A stretch of 64,000 bases of DNA from Roseiarcus sp963805295 (GCA_963805295.1 CAWDTW010000005.1:1-64000); one strand, 5' to 3'. Shown: positions 1 through 9,500, numbered from the stretch's first letter. Made by a program: numbers and translations. Notes: generated by a model from the letters alone, not told the origin.

Positions 1-393
1 AGCGGTCATCCAGGTCGCGACGGTGGACGGTGCGGTCGGGGGGGAACGCTGTCGGTCACGAAAAACGTGAAGGTATGCTCTCAGAACGTATCTTTGATTA
101 ACATGCAATCTCAAGGGCTATTGACACAGTGCAAAGCAGCACGGCGCATACGGCCAGCGCTATGACGACCAAAAGCAGCGGCCGCCACCGCCCCCCGCTC
201 GAGCGCGGCCTTGCCGACCGGCACGAGCCTCGGCCTCGAGCTTTTTGACCAGATCGACCACGGTTGAGTGCGGCCGTGTCGGTCATCGACGAACTCCAGT
301 AGGTCGCGCCTCTGTTCGGCGGTAAGCTGTAAGTTGGCACGCAAATTTGCGCGCCAACTTACAGCGAATGCGACCAAAGCCGTGGAGTTCAGT
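1..393. other. Window edge, no gene recognised
   Basis: I see no convincing coding region in the first 393 bases. Short open frames on the minus strand have no recognisable domain. The only clear structure is the long palindrome at 326-365, listed separately. Confidence 0.5.
326..365. repeat. 40-nt near-perfect palindrome
   Basis: The 13-nt arm GCTGTAAGTTGGC (326-338) is repeated inverted as GCCAACTTACAGC (353-365). The 14-nt centre is itself self-complementary (CGCAAATTTGCG) except for one mismatched pair (339/352). There is no T-run next to it, so it is not a classical terminator. It lies about 30 nt past the 3' end of the leftward aldo/keto reductase gene. Confidence 0.85.
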
Positions 394-1335
394 TCAACTG
401 GCCCGGGGAATAAAGCCAGGCACACCCGTCCCCACCACAGTGTTGAACCGGACGTTCGTCGTTATGCCGTCCCGAATCTCCCGCATGGCGTCTTCGGGCA
501 GGGTCGAAATGTCAAAGTTCTCCTGGATATAGCGAGGTTTGGTCGAGGTGGTCAGGAAAGCCGTGCCGCGTTGTACGGCCCAGGCGAGCGCAACTTGAGC
601 CGGCGTCTTGTGGACGCGCTGTGCGATGGCTGTGATCACGGGGTCGTCCAGCACTTTCGGATCCAAGCCGTGTCCCAACGCTGCAAACGCCAGCAGGACA
701 ATGCCGTGCTCCCGGCAGAAGTCGAGCAGCTCCCATTCAGGGAGATACGGATGGGATTCGACTTGCACCACTGCAGGCTTGATCCGCGCGGCCGCGACGA
801 TCTCTCGCAATTTGTCCAAAGTAACATCTGATAAGCCGATCGACTTGCATTGACCGTCGTCCACGAGGCGCTCGAGCGCTCGCCACGTGTCGACCAACGT
901 CACTCCGGAATCATAGATGACCTGACCGCGCTCGTCCCTCGGGTCCTGCTCGTCGCCGGGTTGAAAGGCGAAAGGGGTATGGATGATATAGCAATCGACA
1001 TAGTCGATTTGCAGTCGCCGGCAGCTGGCGTCAAAGGCGGGCTTGACCCGCTCAGGACGATGATTGGTGTTCCAGAGCTTCGTGGTGACGAAGACGTCCT
1101 CCCGCCGAGCCGTGCCCGCCCTGAACGCCGCCTGCATCGCATCGCCAACCGCTTCTTCATTGCGGTAGCGTTCCGCACAATCGAAATGTCGAAATCCCAC
1201 TTCCAGTGCGGTCTTAGTCGCTTGTTTGGTCGCGAGAGGATCGGGTATCAGCGTGCCAAACCCGACGGCGGGGATCGCGCCAGATCCATGGGTAAGAGGA
1301 ATCCTCGTATAGCGAAGCGTATCGGGGGGCGCCAT
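394..1335 (-). CDS. Aldo/keto reductase
   Basis: This is a 313-residue NAD(P)H-dependent oxidoreductase of the aldo/keto reductase (AKR) family, a TIM barrel that reduces aldehydes and ketones. The catalytic tetrad is visible in order: Asp in HFDCA, Tyr in AERYRNE, Lys in VTTKLW and His in IIHTPF. The C-terminal cofactor region is present (FLTTSTKP). An ATG at 1341 is also in frame, but the AAGGAG ribosome site lies only one base before it and seven bases before the ATG at 1335, so I chose 1335. The gene ends about 30 nt from the palindrome at 326-365. The substrate cannot be told from sequence; the family assignment is firm. Confidence 0.92.
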   Translation of the reverse strand: MAPPDTLRYTRIPLTHGSGAIPAVGFGTLIPDPLATKQATKTALEVGFRHFDCAERYRNEEAVGDAMQAAFRAGTARREDVFVTTKLWNTNHRPERVKPAFDASCRRLQIDYVDCYIIHTPFAFQPGDEQDPRDERGQVIYDSGVTLVDTWRALERLVDDGQCKSIGLSDVTLDKLREIVAAARIKPAVVQVESHPYLPEWELLDFCREHGIVLLAFAALGHGLDPKVLDDPVITAIAQRVHKTPAQVALAWAVQRGTAFLTTSTKPRYIQENFDISTLPEDAMREIRDGITTNVRFNTVVGTGVPGFIPRAS

Positions 1336-1450
1336 GCTCATACTCCTTTGTCCGAGGCCGGCCGCCGCATCAGCCGCGGACGGGTTCGATGCAGCGTCCG
1401 CATCTCAGCGCACGCATTCGAATTGCCGAGCGCGCGGATAAGACCTTATC

Positions 1451-2050
1451 TCATCTATTGAGCGCCTGCGGACCGCTGACGAACGAATTGCCCCGAACGT
1501 AGAATCGCAGCGGACTGTCGGCTGCACGCGTAATGCCGATCCGTTTGCTCCGCCCGATTTCGCCCGACCCCTGACCGTCAGATCCGAGCCACAGCGGGCC
1601 GGCCTGACAGAGGTCGATCCCGTCCAGCCGGCGATCAATCCCCAAGGCTTCGCACAGCCGTCCCGGGCCCCGCGCCAAGTCTCGCACCCGCTCGACGCCG
1701 CGATTTCGCTCCATGATCGTGACGCCAATGGTCGGCTCGATCGCCCGGATCAAGACGCCCGCGCCCACGCCGGACGTCTCGCTCGAGACGTTCAGCATGA
1801 ACGAGGCGCCATAGGCGAGATAGACATATGCGTGCCCGCGCTCGAGGAAAAGCGCCCGATTGCGCGGGGTGATGCCGCGATAGGCGTGACCCGCCGGGTC
1901 GCCGACGCTGTATGCCTCGGTCTCGACGATGCGGCCGCCCGCCACGCCTTCGGCCAGTACCCGCACGAGCATTTTGCCGATGAGAAAACGAGCGAGCTGG
2001 GCGGTATCGACAGGCAGCTCTGCCCGGTCCAGCACGCGCGGGGGCGCCAC
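1451..2050 (-). CDS. DNA-3-methyladenine glycosylase (MPG/AAG family)
   Basis: This is a base-excision repair enzyme that removes alkylated purines. Family motifs are the catalytic IVETEAY segment, RNRALF, the YVYLAYG strand and LNVSSE. About 199 residues from a GTG at 2050 fits the family's usual 190-210. A longer frame opens with an ATG at 2152 (233 residues), but its extra N-terminus is non-conserved and overlaps by 89 nt the conserved end of the upstream SnoaL-like gene. A TTG at 2080 is a third option. No start has a convincing ribosome site. The domain call is secure, the start is not. Confidence 0.85.
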   Translation of the reverse strand: MAPPRVLDRAELPVDTAQLARFLIGKMLVRVLAEGVAGGRIVETEAYSVGDPAGHAYRGITPRNRALFLERGHAYVYLAYGASFMLNVSSETSGVGAGVLIRAIEPTIGVTIMERNRGVERVRDLARGPGRLCEALGIDRRLDGIDLCQAGPLWLGSDGQGSGEIGRSKRIGITRAADSPLRFYVRGNSFVSGPQALNR

Positions 2051-2063
2051 TGTCGCGCCGATT

Positions 2064-2444
2064 TCATCCCATTCGCTCAACCCAACGCGCGCGCGAGGGT
2101 CCGGGCTCGAACGGGTCGGCAAAGTATTGGGTCTCGCGGGCCACCTTGCCATCCAGGAACTCCATGACGCTCACCGAATAGGACGGTCGGCCGTCATACG
2201 CGAGGATGAATTCCGTGACCCAGAGGTCGCCCGTGCCGACGATGCGGCGCACCGTGAAGCGCTTCGAGTTCGGCTGCGCGACGCGAGAGGCCCGGATATT
2301 GTGCCGGCCCCTGATGCGCTCGCCCGATTGCGGGTACTCGAGCAGTGCATCCTCTCGGTATATCTCGTGCTCAACATCGAAGTCATTTGCGTCCGAGGCG
2401 GCCCAGTGGCGATTGAGCGCCTCTCGAATCTCATTCTCGTCCAT
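2064..2444 (-). CDS. SnoaL/NTF2-like nuclear transport factor 2 family protein
   Basis: This 126-residue protein has an NTF2-like cone fold as judged from sequence: an N-terminal helix (MDENEIREALNRHW), the conserved YREDALLEYPQSGE segment with the RGR turn, and a C-terminal strand ending YFADPF. Members act as small enzymes or binding proteins, often on steroid or polyketide-like substrates; no substrate can be inferred here. The start at 2444 is chosen because GGGAG lies seven bases upstream. The open frame extends to 2663, but that extension is not conserved-looking. It sits just upstream of the glycosylase gene on the same strand and may be cotranscribed with it. Confidence 0.8.
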   Translation of the reverse strand: MDENEIREALNRHWAASDANDFDVEHEIYREDALLEYPQSGERIRGRHNIRASRVAQPNSKRFTVRRIVGTGDLWVTEFILAYDGRPSYSVSVMEFLDGKVARETQYFADPFEPGPSRARWVERMG

Positions 2445-2956
2445 CCTGCTACTCCCATTCCTGGTCATTGAGGCCCGGCCGCACCGCGCCATCGCACGTT
2501 GTCCGCCGCCCACGCGAACCCAATCGCGAACGCCCTGGCGAAGACCGCCTCGGGTCGATTTGACCCGCTCGCCAAGCCGTCCGGCAATGACTGCTCTTTG
2601 CGCACAGCGGTCGTCCACTGCGTCGTCTTCGCACGGCTGAAATCTACCTTTGCAGAAATTCAAAAACTGAGACGCTGCCCCGCTTATAATCCGTTGAAAA
2701 GGCTCAAAACGGCAATGGGCAGGCCTTGTCTCGAGTTGGTAGGGGTAAAGTTATTTTTTCCGGAGATTACTTTACCCCGTCTCGAGTTGGTATGGACGTG
2801 CGTTCGGCGCGCCATCCGCTCGGCGCCGGCGCCTCGGCTTTTTGGGCATGGGCGACGCGTCTCGTTCGGCCGGGAGTAAGCCGCGCCTTTGGGGAGCGGG
2901 ACTTCGCCTTCAGGCCGATGCCTGTCCGGCGCCGCCGAGCCCCTTTCGCGAGAGCC
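2445..2956. other. Intergenic region without recognised gene
   Basis: About 510 bases lie between the SnoaL-like gene and the META-domain gene. It holds the small inverted repeat with flanking direct repeats at 2728-2792. No open frame here shows family resemblance. Confidence 0.5.
2728..2792. repeat. 37-bp inverted-repeat element flanked by 14-bp direct repeats
   Basis: GTCTCGAGTTGGTA occurs at 2728-2741 and again at 2779-2792. Exactly between them, 2742-2778 begins GGGGTAAAGT and ends with its reverse complement ACTTTACCCC, with an AT-rich centre. The arrangement resembles a tiny mobile or excision footprint with terminal inverted repeats and a target duplication, or a compound regulatory site. 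Confidence 0.75.
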
Positions 2957-3421
2957 TCAGAGCGAACGCTCGAGCCTTATCGAGCCCCGCGGCCCCTTGA
3001 TCACCAAGTCGCCGTTGACGAGGTCCCAGGTCGGGTTGCCGATGAGGCTCGACAGGAACCCGAACTCCACCGCCATGATGTCCTTGGGGCACTGCTTCCT
3101 CGTCAGCGCGAAGGGGCCGACGGCGAGGTGCTGGTCCTTGACCGGATAGAGCGTCGCCGACCACGAATTGCATCCGGTGAAGCCGGAGCCGCGCAGGTTG
3201 CCGTCAATCTTGAGGCTCGCGTCGAGCCCCTCCGGCACCGGCTTGCCGTTGAGCTCGCGCAGCGACCAGGTCTGGTCAAGAGGAAAATTCTTCTGCAGCG
3301 GCGGCAGCGGCTTCGGCGGACCTTCCTCTTCCTGAGGCCCAGGCGGCGGAGCGGCGAAAGCCGCAACGGTCAAGCAAATGGTCGCCGCGCCGACGGCAGC
3401 AGCCAACAATGACTTCAGCAT
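2957..3421 (-). CDS. META/HslJ-like domain protein, exported
   Basis: This 154-residue protein starts with a signal peptide (MLKSLLAAAVGAATICL, then AAFA) followed by a proline-rich linker and a META domain. Domain hallmarks are the TWSLRELNGKPVP opening strand, the GCNSW motif, the CPKDIMAVE segment and a final beta strand. META/HslJ proteins are periplasmic or outer-membrane-associated and of unclear function, sometimes linked to stress or antibiotic resistance. The open frame runs on to 4159, but that part is antisense to the heat-shock gene and is not coding. An ATG at 3439 is an alternative start. Confidence 0.82.
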   Translation of the reverse strand: MLKSLLAAAVGAATICLTVAAFAAPPPGPQEEEGPPKPLPPLQKNFPLDQTWSLRELNGKPVPEGLDASLKIDGNLRGSGFTGCNSWSATLYPVKDQHLAVGPFALTRKQCPKDIMAVEFGFLSSLIGNPTWDLVNGDLVIKGPRGSIRLERSL

Positions 3422-3549
3422 GCGTTTCTCACACCCCATGAGCGGAAGGCGCCGCCTCCCTGTGTTTGCCCTATATCGAGCGGCGTTCGGCCGTGCAACC
3501 GGCCCTATGGCCGCAGAGCGTGCATTTTTTGTGGCGAAGCCCGCGCTCT

Positions 3550-3577
3550 CTTGATTGGCGGCGCCTTCTCCCCAAAT
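3550..3577 (+). promoter_or_regulatory. Probable sigma-32 (RpoH) promoter of the hsp20 gene
   Basis: CTTGAT at 3550-3555 and CCCCAAAT at 3570-3577 are separated by 14 bases. This is close to the classical heat-shock promoter (CTTGAA, 13-15 bases, CCCCATNT). Predicted transcription would begin near 3583, leaving a leader of about 85 nt before the hsp20 start. Confidence 0.7.
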
Positions 3578-3582
3578 AAAGC

Positions 3583-3667
3583 CTGCGGGGTCCAAGGGAA
3601 CCGCAAGCGGCGGGCGCAGCCAAACGGGGCGCCCTCCGCCATATCGCTCAATCAGGAGGATGTGACC
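3583..3667 (+). ncRNA. Candidate ROSE-type RNA thermometer in the hsp20 5' leader
   Basis: The leader between the predicted transcription start and the hsp20 ATG ends with UCGCU (3644-3648), five bases, then AGGAGG (3654-3659). U(U/C)GCU pairing imperfectly with AGGA across a bulged G is the defining feature of ROSE elements, which mask the ribosome site of rhizobial small heat-shock genes at low temperature. An upstream hairpin (3612-3617 with 3629-3634) fits the usual multi-hairpin leader. Inferred from sequence pattern only. Confidence 0.55.
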
Positions 3668-4147
3668 ATGCTGAGTTATGACCTTTCGCCGTTCTATCGT
3701 TCCACCGTCGGATTCGACCGTCTGCTTGCGATGCTCGACAAGGCGGTCGGCGCGGAGCAGAACGCTCCGACCTACCCACCCTACAACATCGAGCGGACCG
3801 GCGAAAACGCCTATCGGATCACGCTCGCGGTCGCGGGCTTCGGCGAGAACGAGCTTTCTGTCGAGACGCGCGAGAACACGCTGACGGTGCGCGGATCGAA
3901 GGAACCGGGCGCCAAGGACGAGAAGCGCGACGTTCTTTATCAGGGCATCGCCGCTCGCGCCTTCGAGCGCCGATTCCAGCTCGCCGACCACGTCGTGGCG
4001 ACCGGCGCGACCAGCGAGAATGGGTTGCTCCATATCGATCTGGTCCGCGAAGTTCCGGAGGCGCAGAAGCCCCGCACGATCGCCATCATCAGCGGCAAGG
4101 CGAACAGCAAAACGATCGAGGCCGCGCCGGCGAAGCAGGCCGCGTAA
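3668..4147 (+). CDS. Small heat-shock protein, Hsp20/IbpA family
   Basis: This 159-residue protein is an ATP-independent holdase chaperone that binds unfolding proteins in the cytoplasm. It has a short N-terminal arm (YDLSPFYRSTVGFDRLL, typical of IbpA-like proteins), an alpha-crystallin domain from about residue 35 to 130 (NIERTGENAYRITLAVAGF, then ARAFERRFQLADHV), and a C-terminal RTIAI anchor of the I-x-I type. The ATG at 3668 follows AGGAGG by eight bases; the open frame upstream of it is leader. A heat-shock promoter and a ROSE-like leader precede it and a strong terminator follows. Confidence 0.93.
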   Translation: MLSYDLSPFYRSTVGFDRLLAMLDKAVGAEQNAPTYPPYNIERTGENAYRITLAVAGFGENELSVETRENTLTVRGSKEPGAKDEKRDVLYQGIAARAFERRFQLADHVVATGATSENGLLHIDLVREVPEAQKPRTIAIISGKANSKTIEAAPAKQAA

Positions 4148-4169
4148 GCGAGCCGCCATGGCGCAATAG

Positions 4170-4193
4170 GGGCGCCCGAAAGGGCGCCCTTTT
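4170..4193 (+). terminator. Rho-independent terminator after hsp20
   Basis: Perfect 8-bp GC stem, GGGCGCCC at 4170-4177 and 4182-4189, closed by a GAAA tetraloop and followed by TTTT. It lies about 20 nt past the hsp20 stop, and its symmetric stem could also serve the convergent gene ending at 4200. Confidence 0.85.
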
Positions 4194-4199
4194 CGTCGC

Positions 4200-5084
4200 C
4201 TACTCGAGCGGATTGACGGGAAGGTCGTTCACCTTCGACTTTTCGCCCGGTTTGGCGGCGGGCGCCGCCGGCGTCGGGCCCGAAGACCGCGTGGCGTCCT
4301 TTGCCTGCGTCTGGGCCGCAGCTGGAGGAGAAGCGGGCGCGGCCTCCGGTTTCGGAGCGACGACCTGCGCCGGCTGCGACGGAGTCGTTGGCGAGGCGCC
4401 GGGCGGCGAGGCTTCAGTCTTCGTCGAGGCGTTGGGTTGCTGCTCGTCCTGTTTGGCGGGCTGGGTCGAGGGAGCAGGAGCGCCAGTCGGCGCAGCCGCG
4501 GCGCTCGCGCCTGGATTGCCTGGATTGGCCGGATTTCCGTTGCCGCCGATCCCCGGCGGGTTGACGGGCTGCGCAGGAGGCGCGGCGGCCGTCGCCGGGT
4601 TTGGCTCGGCCGGTCTGCGGGCCGTGGCCGTCGACTTCGGCTTGAGCTTCGATCGTGGCGCGGGCTCGCTGGGGCCGCCCGGTTCTCCGTAGACGAAATT
4701 CCTCGCCCCGAAGTCGCGCGCCGGCGGCGGGCCGAGCGGCGGCGGACTGCTGAATTCGCCGCCCTCTACGACATATCCTCCGCGGAAACCCCGCCTTGCG
4801 ACGAACCGCTGCAGGATCTCCCCGCTCCAGGCGTCGATCACCAATCGCTGGCGCCCGCCGGCTCCGGCGGTGACGTCGGCGAAATAGACCGTATCGTTGC
4901 GCTGGAGCGGCCGGATCAGGACATAACCCTCGGCCTCCAGCCTCTGCGTGATTTCACTGGGCGGCGCGGCGCCGAGGGACGAAAACCATTGGGCGTCGGC
5001 CGAGAGGACGGCGGCCAACGCCGTCGCGGCGGCGAGCGCCGCGCGCGCCGCAAGATATCGCAAGCTCCCGTTCCAGCCGGCCAT
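4200..5084 (-). CDS. Secreted Pro/Ala-rich protein of unknown function
   Basis: This 294-residue protein has an N-terminal export signal (hydrophobic AARAALAAATALAAVLSADA), then a small domain of about 80 residues reminiscent of PepSY-type modules (EITQRLEAEGYVLI, VTAGAGGRQRLVIDAWSGEIL). The rest, from about residue 120 on, is a low-complexity Pro/Ala/Thr/Lys region. I infer an envelope protein whose folded part sits near the membrane and whose disordered tail spans the periplasm or wall. The start at 5084 avoids the overlap with the threonine aldolase end that the ATG at 5180 would create. Function unknown. Confidence 0.75.
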   Translation of the reverse strand: MAGWNGSLRYLAARAALAAATALAAVLSADAQWFSSLGAAPPSEITQRLEAEGYVLIRPLQRNDTVYFADVTAGAGGRQRLVIDAWSGEILQRFVARRGFRGGYVVEGGEFSSPPPLGPPPARDFGARNFVYGEPGGPSEPAPRSKLKPKSTATARRPAEPNPATAAAPPAQPVNPPGIGGNGNPANPGNPGASAAAAPTGAPAPSTQPAKQDEQQPNASTKTEASPPGASPTTPSQPAQVVAPKPEAAPASPPAAAQTQAKDATRSSGPTPAAPAAKPGEKSKVNDLPVNPLE

Positions 5085-5140
5085 AATTCGATGCTCCCGA
5101 ATTTCCGCCGGGGCCATCTGCTGCGCCAATTGCGGCGTGT

Positions 5141-6223
5141 TTACGGCGCTTCGGCGGGCGCATTCGCGGGGAGAGGGCAAAGGTCGACGAGGCGGTCGAT
5201 TTCGTCGTGCCCGGTCTCGAACGACGTCACCAGCCGCACCAAGGTTTCTCCCTCGCGCGGCGCCCGCTCGGCCCCCATCGACTTTGTGCTCCAGTCATGA
5301 AACTCGGCCCCGGCGGCGCGCCAAGCGCCTACCGTCGCAGTCGGCGCGATGACGAACACCTCGTTGGCCTCGGTCGGCCAGGCGAGCCTTACGCCGGCCG
5401 CATTCGCCAGCCCCTCGCTGAGCCGCCTCGCCGCGTCGTTGGCGCGCTCTGCAAGGCGCAGCCACAGGCCGTCCTTCAAATAGGCCTCCATCTGCGCGCC
5501 CAGAAAGCGCCCCTTGGAGAGCGTATGTCCGCCGCGTTTGCGCAGATAGGCGAAATTCGCGGCGAGCGCCGGAGCGAAGAAGACGACCGCGTCGCAGGCG
5601 AGGGCGCCGTTCTTCGTCGCTCCGAACGAGAGAACGTCGATTCCGGCCCGCCATGTCATTTCCGCCGGGGTAAGCCCGCTGGCGACGAGCGCATTGGCGA
5701 AGCGCGCGCCGTCCATATGCGCGCCGATCCCTGCCGCGTGGGCAATATCGCTGAGCTCCGAGATTTCGCCGACCCCGTAGACGGTCCCGGATTCGGTCGC
5801 CTGCGACAACGACAGCGCGCCCGGCTGGGAAGACTTGACGAGCCCGCGCGGAAAGCGCGCGAGCGTCTCGCGCAGGCCTGCCGGCGTGATCTTGCCGCCC
5901 TCCCCCGCAATCCCGACCAGCTTCGCGCCGCCGGTGAAGAATTCGGGGGCGCCGCACTCGTCGTCGTGGACATGCGCTTCCTCGTGACAGAAGACCGCCT
6001 CCCACGGCTTCGCGAGCGACGAGAGCGCGAGCGCGTTCGCGGCGGTGCCCGTGGCCACGAGAAAGGCGGCGACGTTCGTCTCGAAGATTTCGCTCAACTT
6101 CGCCGACGCTCGCGCGGTGTAGTCGTCAGCGCCGTAGGCCGGCGCGTTGACCCGAGACGAAGCTAAGATCGCCTCCAGTATTTCCGGCGCTGCGCCGGCG
6201 CTGTTGTCGCTGGCAAAATTCAT
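5141..6223 (-). CDS. ltaE: Low-specificity L-threonine aldolase
   Basis: This 360-residue PLP enzyme cleaves L-threonine or L-allo-threonine to glycine and acetaldehyde. Fold-type I aminotransferase features are visible: the cofactor-ring Asp in HMDGAR (about residue 171), the Schiff-base lysine in SFGATKNGA (about 204), the TGTAANALAL phosphate-binding turn and HEEAHVHDDE. The ATG at 6223 (MNFASDNSAG) matches the family N-terminus; the open frame continues upstream to 6400 without similarity. The gene stands alone, divergent from gltB. Confidence 0.92.
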   Translation of the reverse strand: MNFASDNSAGAAPEILEAILASSRVNAPAYGADDYTARASAKLSEIFETNVAAFLVATGTAANALALSSLAKPWEAVFCHEEAHVHDDECGAPEFFTGGAKLVGIAGEGGKITPAGLRETLARFPRGLVKSSQPGALSLSQATESGTVYGVGEISELSDIAHAAGIGAHMDGARFANALVASGLTPAEMTWRAGIDVLSFGATKNGALACDAVVFFAPALAANFAYLRKRGGHTLSKGRFLGAQMEAYLKDGLWLRLAERANDAARRLSEGLANAAGVRLAWPTEANEVFVIAPTATVGAWRAAGAEFHDWSTKSMGAERAPREGETLVRLVTSFETGHDEIDRLVDLCPLPANAPAEAP

Positions 6224-6590
6224 ATCAGTCTGGCTCGATCCTCGCGTCCACGTTGCCTCAAAATTCGGCGCCTTGGCAATTCGAGGAGCACGCGATCGAC
6301 CTCGCAAAAAATCGCGCCTCTCCCGCTTGTGTCGCGGGTTCATTTCTGGCATGGTCACAAGATAGGACAGTTTTGCTGACCATTTGCGCGATCGAGGCAA
6401 GGGGCTTCGTCGCGGGCAGATGAGCGGGGCCAGGCGTTGTCGTATCGAACGACCAGAGCGGATCGAAAAAAATCCGACGCATGAAGCCTTCCAGCTGCGC
6501 GCGGCGCAGCCGTTTCTTGTCCACGATACGCCTGCAAAATTTGAGACGACAGTCGCCTTCAGGACCGCGACTGTCCGGGGGAGCGGAGAG
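6224..6590. promoter_or_regulatory. Divergent ltaE-gltB intergenic region
   Basis: This 367-base region must hold the promoters of ltaE (leftward) and gltB (rightward). The gltB frame is open upstream to 6384, but that stretch lacks similarity to glutamate synthase. I could not pick out a confident promoter or NtrC/Nac-type operator by eye. Confidence 0.4.
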
Positions 6591-9500
6591 ATGAACGCCA
6601 GAACCCAACCGACGGATACCCTCGCCAGCTCGACGGGCGTGAGCGTCCCCCTTGGCGCCGACCCGCTGACGCCCGGCGTCCAAGGTCTCTACGATCCCGC
6701 GAAGGAGCATGATTCCTGCGGCGTCGGCTTCGTGGCCGACATGAAGAACCGCAAGTCGCGCGACATCCTGGAAAAGGGCCTCCAAATTCTGGTCAATCTC
6801 GACCATCGCGGCGCGGTCGGAGCCGATCCCGCGCTCGGCGACGGTTGCGGCGTTCTCACACAAATTCCGCATGGCTTCTTCGCGCCGGAGTGCGCCAAGC
6901 TCGGATTCGAGCTGCCCGAGCCCGGTCATTACGCGATCGGCCAGTTCTTCATGCCGCGCGACAGCGAGGCCCGCAACCTGGTGCGCGGGATCGTCGAAGA
7001 GGTCGTCGCGGCCGAGGGCCAGACGGTCCTCGGCTGGCGCGACGCGCCCGTCGACAATTCAGGACTCGGCGATCGCGTCAAGGCGGTCGAACCGGTGATG
7101 CAGCAGATCTTCATCGGCCGCGCGGCGAACCTCGCCAGCGAGGACGACTTCGAGCGCCGGCTCTACATCATCCGCAAGGTCGTCTCCAATCGAGTCTACG
7201 CGATCGGAGCCCGGGAAGTCGCGGAATATTATCCCGTCTCGCTGTCGGCCCGCACCATTGTCTATAAGGGCATGGTGCTCGTGCGTCAGCTCGCGCCCTA
7301 CTACCGGGACCTCCTCGACTCGCGTTATGAAACCGCGCTGGCGCTCGTCCATCAGCGCTTCGCCACCAACACCTTCCCGTCCTGGCGCCTCGCGCACCCC
7401 TACCGCATGGTCGCGCATAACGGCGAGATCAACACGCTGCGCGGCAATGTCAACTGGATGGCGGCGCGTCAGGCGAACGTCGATTCCGAATTGTTCGGCA
7501 ACGACATCTCGAAGCTTTGGCCGATCTCTTACGAAGGCCAGTCGGACACCGCGTGCTTCGACAATGCGCTCGAATTCCTCGTCCAGGGCGGCTACTCGCT
7601 CAGCCACGCGATGATGATGCTGATCCCGGAAGCCTGGGCCGGCAATCCGCTGATGGACGAAGAGCGACGCGCTTTCTATGAATATCACGCCGCGCTCATG
7701 GAGCCTTGGGACGGTCCCGCCGCGGTCGCGTTCACCGACGGGCGGCAGATCGGCGCGACGCTCGACCGCAACGGACTTCGTCCGGCCCGCTATTTCGTGA
7801 CCGACGACGATCTGGTCGTGCTCGCCTCCGAAATGGGCGTGCTGGCCGTGCCGGAGGAGAAGATTGTCGCCAAATGGCGCCTGCAGCCGGGCAAGATGCT
7901 GCTCGTCGACCTTCACGAGCACCGCATCGTCTCCGACACCGAGATCAAGCAGACGCTGTCTCGCGCCCATCCATACAATTCGTGGCTCGAGTCGACGCAG
8001 ATCGTGCTCGAGGAGCTCAACCCTGTCGAGCCCCGCGCCTCTCGCACCGACGTGTCGCTTCTCGATCGCCAGCAGGCCTTCGGCTATACGCAAGAGGATC
8101 TTGCCTTCCTGCTCTCCCCCATGGCGACGACCGGCCAGGAAGCGGTCGGCTCGATGGGCACAGACACGCCGATTTCGGCGCTGTCCTCCAAGTCGAAGCT
8201 GCTCTACACTTATTTCAAGCAGAACTTCGCGCAGGTGACGAATCCGCCGATCGACCCGATCCGCGAGGAGCTCGTCATGAGCCTGGTCTCCTTCATCGGG
8301 CCGAGGCCGAACCTGTTCGACCTCGAAGGCACGGCGCGCCGCAAGCGGCTGGAAGTGCGTCAGCCGATTCTGACCAACGAGGACCTCGAGAAGATTCGGT
8401 GCATCGGCCATTTCGAGGACTCGTTCGACACCAAGACCCTCGACATCACCTATGCGGTCGAGAAGGGCGCGGCCGGCATGGAGAAGGCGCTCAAGCGCCT
8501 TTGCGAGCGGGCGGAAAGCGCCGTGCACGGGCGTTACAACATCATTATCCTTTCCGACCGCATGGTCGGCGCCGACCGCATTCCGATCCCCGCTCTCCTC
8601 GCGACGGCGGCGGTGCATCATCACCTCATCCGCAAGGGCCTGCGCACCTCGGTCGGGCTCGTCGTGGAGACGGGCGAAGCGCGCGAGATCCACCATTTCG
8701 CATGTTTGGCCGGGTACGGCGCGGAGGCGATCAACCCCTATCTCGCTTTCGAGACGCTGACTGCGATGGCCAAAGATCTGCCCGAGCCGATCAGCGGCTA
8801 CGAGGTCGTGAAGCGTTTCATCAAGTCGGTCGACAAAGGCCTGTTGAAGGTCATGTCGAAGATGGGGATCTCGACCTACCAGTCCTATTGCGGCGCGCAG
8901 ATCTTCGACGCCGTGGGCCTTGCGCGCGCTTTCGTCGGCGAGTTCTTCTTTGGCACGGCGACGTCGATCGAGGGCGCTGGCCTCGCCGAGATCGCCGACG
9001 AGACGCAGCGGCGTCACGCCGACGCGTTTGGCGAGTCGCCGGTGCTTCGCACCTCGCTGGAAGTCGGCGGCGAATATGCCTATCGGGTGCGGGGCGAAGC
9101 GCACAACTGGACGCCGCAGACTGTCTCGCTGCTGCAGCACGCCGTGCGCGGCAACGCGCGCGATCGCTACGACGCCTTCGCCAAGGCGCTCAACGAACAG
9201 AGCGAGCAGCTCTTGACGATCCGCGGCCTCTTCCGCATCAAGTCACCGGAGGAGGACGGACGCGGGCCCGTGCCGCTCGCCGAAGTCGAAGCCGCAGCGG
9301 AAATCGTCAAGCGGTTCGCGACCGGGGCGATGTCGTTCGGCTCAATCTCGCGTGAAGCGCACACGACGCTCGCTATCGCGATGAACCGCATCGGCGGCAA
9401 GTCGAACACCGGCGAAGGCGGCGAGGAGCCCGACCGCTTCAAGCGGATGGCCAACGGCAATTCGATGCGCAGCGCGATCAAGCAGGTCGCTTCGGGCCGG

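Noticed and set aside
2051..2152. ATG at 2152 as the glycosylase start
   Set aside because: It would overlap the conserved SnoaL-like C-terminus by 89 nt and adds a non-conserved N-terminus; kept only as an alternative.
3422..4159. N-terminal extension of the META-domain frame
   Set aside because: Antisense to the heat-shock gene; the internal start gives a clean signal peptide.
6384..6590. Upstream extension of gltB
   Set aside because: No similarity to glutamate synthase; the ATG at 6591 has a good ribosome site and correct propeptide.
7059..9140. A 693-codon frame antisense to gltB
   Set aside because: It mirrors gltB codons in GC-rich DNA and shows no domain or ribosome site.
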